A DNA stretch of 52,862 nucleotides, taken from assembly GCA_016208165.1 (NCBI GenBank), contig JACQYL010000118.1, positions 1-52,862 of the forward strand, written 5' to 3'. This DNA is from Deltaproteobacteria bacterium (GTDB lineage: Bacteria; Desulfobacterota; Desulfarculia; JACQYL01). Shown piece after piece: positions 49,837-52,862 of this stretch; within the stretch, counting starts at the first letter, position 1; the number at the start of each line of letters is the position of its first letter. A model generated the notes under the pieces. That model saw only the letters and a program-made list of their open reading frames with translations. It searched no databases and was not told the DNA's origin. The position numbers and the translations under genes were made by a program.

Positions 49837-50848
49837 ATGGACCGAAGAGCATTTTTGCACAGGATGAGCCGATGGGGTTTGGCCGGGCTGGCGGGTATTG
49901 CCTATCCGGACACATTGGCTCGTCTGGTCTGGGCGGAGGATCCGTTCAGTATGGGGGAGCGGGGACAGAACCTGATTGCGGCCGGGAAGTACCGGGAAGC
50001 CATATCTATACTTCAACGGGCCGTGGCGCTGGATCCGGGCAGCGATCTCCCTCAAGCCCGTGGAAAAACAAAAGGAAGAAAAGCCCATGAGCCCCCTCGA
50101 GAAACAGGCGCAGCAAGAGGAAAAGGAAATGTTGCGCAAACTTCGGGACCGAACTGACGCTCTTTCTTTCCAAGTGGAACGGATCGTTCTGGATCCCGGA
50201 CACGGTGGATTCGACTCGGGGGCTGTCGGAAAAAACGGTCTTAAAGAGAAGGACGTGACCTTGGCCCTGGCCAATGGGCTTTTCGATAAACTAAAAAGAA
50301 AGAATCAGTTTCAAGTATTCAGCACCAGAGACGACGACTACTACGTGCCTCTGGGTGAAAGGACGGCCACGGCAAATCAACGAAAAGCGGACCTGTTCGT
50401 GAGCTTCCACATTAACGCGGCGGAAAACCGAAAGGCTAGCGGGTCCGAGACCTATTACTGTTCCGAAACGGCCAGCAATGAAGAGGCCGCCAGACTGGCG
50501 GCGTTCGAGAATTCGGTGCTGAGATTCGACGAGGAAGCGGCCAAGAAACCGGGTTTTTTGGACATCGAAGGGATATTGTTCGAGTTCGAGCGGAAGTTGT
50601 ACTGGGGGGACAGTAAGCAATTTGCTCACAAGTTCCAGGGACGCTTCGGGACACAGCTAGAATTGAAGGATCGCGGGGTGCAGTTAGCCAATTTTTATGT
50701 ATTGAGGCAGGCCAAGATGCCGGCCCTGCTTCTGGAAACGGGTTTCATTTCAAATCCGGATGAAGAGGAGTTGTTGGGACAGGAGCGATTTCGCGAAAAA
50801 ATCGTAGATGGGGCTTTCGGAGCTATCCTGGAGATGTCCGGTGCGTAA
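49837..50848 (+). pseudogene. Tat-exported N-acetylmuramoyl-L-alanine amidase split by a frameshift
   Basis: The N-terminal piece (49837 to about 50045) encodes DRRAFLHRMSRWGLAGLAG, a twin-arginine-like signal, plus a TPR (AAGKYREAISILQRAVALDPGSD). At about 50037-50060 the coding frame shifts by +1 to the frame ending at 50848, which encodes the Amidase_3 domain: VLDPGHGGFDSGAVG with the Zn histidine, VNLALA-like VTLALANGL, VSFHINA with the second Zn histidine, and LLETGFISNPDEE with the catalytic Glu. Together they form one normal amidase of about 335 residues, so one extra base (or two missing) is the parsimonious reading. ATG 50087 with AAAGGAAG upstream could restart translation and make a 253-residue cytosolic domain lacking its signal. 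Confidence 0.85.
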
Positions 50849-51704
50849 GTATCGCCAAAGAACTGCTCGTATCTTGAGTGCGGTTCTCGCCTGCGGTCTT
50901 TTGGCGCTAGGGCTTTCCTCCTTCGCTCGGGATCTCAACGACCTCCTGTTCGAGGGAGTGGATTTTGACTACCGGGGGGAAGTGGAAAAAGCCACGGCCA
51001 GCTTCGAGCAAGCTCTTGCCGTGGATCCCAAGAACGAATACGCGCTGACCAAACTGGGCATACTTTACTTCAAGCAGAAGATGATCGAGAAATCGATGGA
51101 CGCTTTCACTAAAGCGGTTGACGTGGACCCGAGGAATGTGGAGGCCCAAATCTGGGTCGGCATTCTTCACATGAAAAACGATGAGCTGGAGAAAGCCCAT
51201 CAAGCGTTCGAGGGAGTCATTCGCATCGATCCGAACAACGCTGCGGCGTATTACTATCTCGGAACCCTCTATAACTTTCGGCGGAACCGGGTTAAGGCTA
51301 TAGAATTATTAAAAAAATCCAGCGATGCCGACTCGATGGAGCCGGACACGCATTTCCGGCTGGCTCAAGCGTTCGATCTCGCGGGCATGGTCCATAACGC
51401 CCTGTTGGAGTATGAGCGTGCGTTGGATCTGAACCCGCGGCATACGAAAGCATTGAACGCCATGGGATGGATTCACTATAATCAAGGAGAGGTGGCGAAA
51501 GCCATCGAACTCTGGAAGAGGTCACTGTCCGAGAATGCCGCGGACCGGGATGCGGCGCTGAATCTGGCCAAGGCCTATAACTCTCTGGCCAAACAGGAAC
51601 TGGATGCGGGCCGCAAGGACGCTGCGCGGACCTACTGGCAGAAGACCCTTGAGGTCGATGAAGGAAATAAAGCGGCAAAATACTATTTGAAGCGATACAA
51701 TTAA
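50841..51704 (+). CDS. Exported TPR-repeat protein
   Basis: A 287-residue protein. Start GTG 50841 is taken because it overlaps the amidase stop (GTGCGTAA), has GGAG 8 bases upstream and gives a signal segment RQRTARILSAVLACGLLALGLSSFA; the longer frame from 50808 would precede this with unlikely residues. The rest is seven TPR units in succession (AALAVDPKNEYALTKLGILYFKQKMIEKSMDAFTKAVDVDPRNVEAQ-like, each ending DPxN or similar). It is a scaffold protein that probably organises the amidase, SpoIID or beta-helix proteins encoded just upstream in the same transcription unit. Confidence 0.84.
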   Translation: MRKYRQRTARILSAVLACGLLALGLSSFARDLNDLLFEGVDFDYRGEVEKATASFEQALAVDPKNEYALTKLGILYFKQKMIEKSMDAFTKAVDVDPRNVEAQIWVGILHMKNDELEKAHQAFEGVIRIDPNNAAAYYYLGTLYNFRRNRVKAIELLKKSSDADSMEPDTHFRLAQAFDLAGMVHNALLEYERALDLNPRHTKALNAMGWIHYNQGEVAKAIELWKRSLSENAADRDAALNLAKAYNSLAKQELDAGRKDAARTYWQKTLEVDEGNKAAKYYLKRYN

Positions 51705-51786
51705 TGAAAGGAGGAAAATTCGTTTCACTTACGTTTAACCAATTGAACTTCTTTCGTGTTTAACTTCAAGACAAGGAGAAAAAGAC

Positions 51787-52737
51787 ATGATTCGAAACGT
51801 CTTCATAGGTTTTTGTGCGCTGGTCTTGGCGTGTTCGCTCGCGTTCACTGCGCCGACTCAAGCAGAGTGGCAGTGGGGGTATGTGCAGGAATCGCCGACC
51901 GGAAGTGTCAATTGGGGGGATGGCAACATTACGGTGAAGGGCATAGGCGCTCCGCCGGAAAAATACATGGGAAAACCGGCCGCGCGGCCGATGGCCATTC
52001 GCGCCGCCACCTTGGATGGATACCGTAACCTTTTGGAGATCGTGAAAGGGGTCCAGGTGGACGGCAACACCACGGTCGAGGACTTCATGACCAAAAGCGA
52101 CGTGATCAACGCCACGGTCAAAGGCATGGTGAAGGGCGCCCGGATCACTGATACCAAGTACTTGGAGGACGGCACGGTTGAAATAGTCATGTTGATGAAC
52201 ATGTACGGCCGCTTCACCGACTCGATGCTCGGCGCAGCCGCTCCTTCAGCGCCGGCTCAACCTGTTCAGCCGTCCCAACCGGCTCAGCCTGCCGCTCAAC
52301 CGGCGCAGCCCGCCGTCCAACCGGCCCAGCCTGCGGCTCAGCCGGCTCAGCCCGCTGCTCAACCCGCCCAGGCGGAGCCCGTAGCCCAACCCGGAGTGGT
52401 GTACACGGGACTGGTTATCGATGCCCGGGGATTGGGAGTCCGTCCGTGCATGAGTCCCCGGCTGTTGGACGAGGATGGAAAAGAGGTCTACGGTTCCGCT
52501 TTTGTGGATCGTCAATGGGCGGTTCAGTATGGCATGGTCGGCTACTCCAAAGACTTGAACGCAGCTCAAAGCAACGAGCGCGTGACCAACAATCCGTTGA
52601 CCATCAAGGGAACGAAGGCCACCGGCGCGGCCAAGACGAATGTGATCATCAGCAACGAGGCCGCGGATTCTCTGCGTTCGGCTTCGGACAAGTTGTCCTT
52701 TTTAAAGCAGTGCCGCGCGATGTTCGTTCTGGATTAA
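51787..52737 (+). CDS. LPP20/FlgP-like exported protein with Pro-Ala-Gln repeat
   Basis: A 316-residue exported protein (signal MIRNVFIGFCALVLACSLAFTAPTQA). The N-terminal domain, about 28-145, is LPP20-like: ITVKGIGAPPEKYMGKPAARPMAIRAATLDGYRNLLEIVKGVQVDGNTTVEDFMTKSDVINATVKGMVKGARITDTKYLEDGTVEIVMLM. It is followed by a low-complexity spacer (about 151-201) of QPAQPA-type repeats, then a second small domain (GLVIDARGLGVRPCMSPRLLDEDGKEVYG ... ending CRAMFVLD). LPP20/FlgP proteins form outer-membrane rings at flagella or are of unknown role. Preceding bases 51705-51786 carry AAGGAGAAA before ATG 51787. Confidence 0.82.
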   Translation: MIRNVFIGFCALVLACSLAFTAPTQAEWQWGYVQESPTGSVNWGDGNITVKGIGAPPEKYMGKPAARPMAIRAATLDGYRNLLEIVKGVQVDGNTTVEDFMTKSDVINATVKGMVKGARITDTKYLEDGTVEIVMLMNMYGRFTDSMLGAAAPSAPAQPVQPSQPAQPAAQPAQPAVQPAQPAAQPAQPAAQPAQAEPVAQPGVVYTGLVIDARGLGVRPCMSPRLLDEDGKEVYGSAFVDRQWAVQYGMVGYSKDLNAAQSNERVTNNPLTIKGTKATGAAKTNVIISNEAADSLRSASDKLSFLKQCRAMFVLD

Positions 52738-52776
52738 TGAACCCGGACGTTTAAAAGACCTTTGGAGGGTACCGTC

Positions 52777-52862
52777 ATGAGGGGAACTAAGAGATCGTGG
52801 GTCGGCGCTCTATTGGTGGTGCCGGCTCTGTTTTTGGTCGTGTCTTGCGCCAAAGAGCCACA
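52777..52862 (+). CDS. Lipoprotein, N-terminal fragment (cut by window end)
   Basis: An ATG at 52777 with GGAGG 8 bases upstream starts RGTKRSWVGALLVVPALFLVVSCAKEP, a lipoprotein signal with lipobox VVSC. The reading frame runs off the window end at base 52862, so only 28 codons are seen. It is 39 bases after the LPP20-type gene and so probably in the same operon. Confidence 0.65.
   Translation, partial: MRGTKRSWVGALLVVPALFLVVSCAKEP

Overview
The window (about 55 percent GC by eye) looks like chromosome from an anaerobic, Gram-negative bacterium of the Desulfobacterota (sulfate-reducing or syntrophic deltaproteobacterial lineages). The main reasons are a 2-oxoacid:ferredoxin oxidoreductase operon (korDABC) running into an HdrA-MvhD fusion plus HdrC and HdrB, a GlcF/GlcD-type pair, an outer-membrane style lipoprotein repertoire, an Mla-type transporter and an exosortase. 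No rRNA, tRNA, CRISPR array, transposase or prophage gene was seen. Species-level placement is not possible from reading alone.

Layout. 1-912: the C-terminal end of a DegT-type aminotransferase, then an array of palindromic REP-like repeats. 1067-5366: a cysteine hydrolase, a small DUF5658-like membrane protein, a cation diffusion facilitator with a cytidylate-kinase-like protein, and a secreted protein with a clear terminator. 5438-10313: a GlcF-like Fe-S oxidoreductase, a secreted protein with an internal duplication, and an exosortase locus: XrtH-like exosortase, a membrane protein ending in a SEC-C zinc motif, and a surface protein with a VPGM-type C-terminal sorting signal. 10594-12613: a methyltransferase and der. 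12750-20229: korDABC-hdrA-hdrC-hdrB-cobO, a probable electron-transfer operon in which hdrC carries an in-frame TGA. 20340-25285: a second VPGM-signal surface protein, a small conserved protein, TrpB2, an unknown protein and repeat-rich intergenic DNA. 25286-31884: a divergent DnaA, GlcD, a TMTC-like membrane/TPR protein and PurB.

32640-52862 is almost wholly devoted to the cell envelope. It has an SH3-CsgG protein, a Crp-like cyclic-nucleotide sensor with YihY, an MlaE-MlaF-MlaD-lipoprotein operon whose ATPase has lost every catalytic motif, and an LpoB / COG3014 / FlgT-like operon. Divergent from that is a CHASE2 adenylate cyclase followed by a SpoIID amidase enhancer-like protein, a GNA1162-FN3-beta-helix lipoprotein, a frameshifted Tat-exported amidase, a TPR protein, an LPP20-domain protein and a cut-off lipoprotein.

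How the genes may work together. KorDABC would reduce ferredoxin from a 2-oxoacid, and HdrABC-MvhD would redistribute those electrons. The exosortase should process the two VPGM proteins. The last 20 kb holds four proteins of the CsgG/LpoB/FlgT/GNA1162 structural type, two peptidoglycan-acting enzymes and a possible cAMP source and receiver. It is my best candidate for an undescribed envelope-assembly system, but that is inference from gene content.
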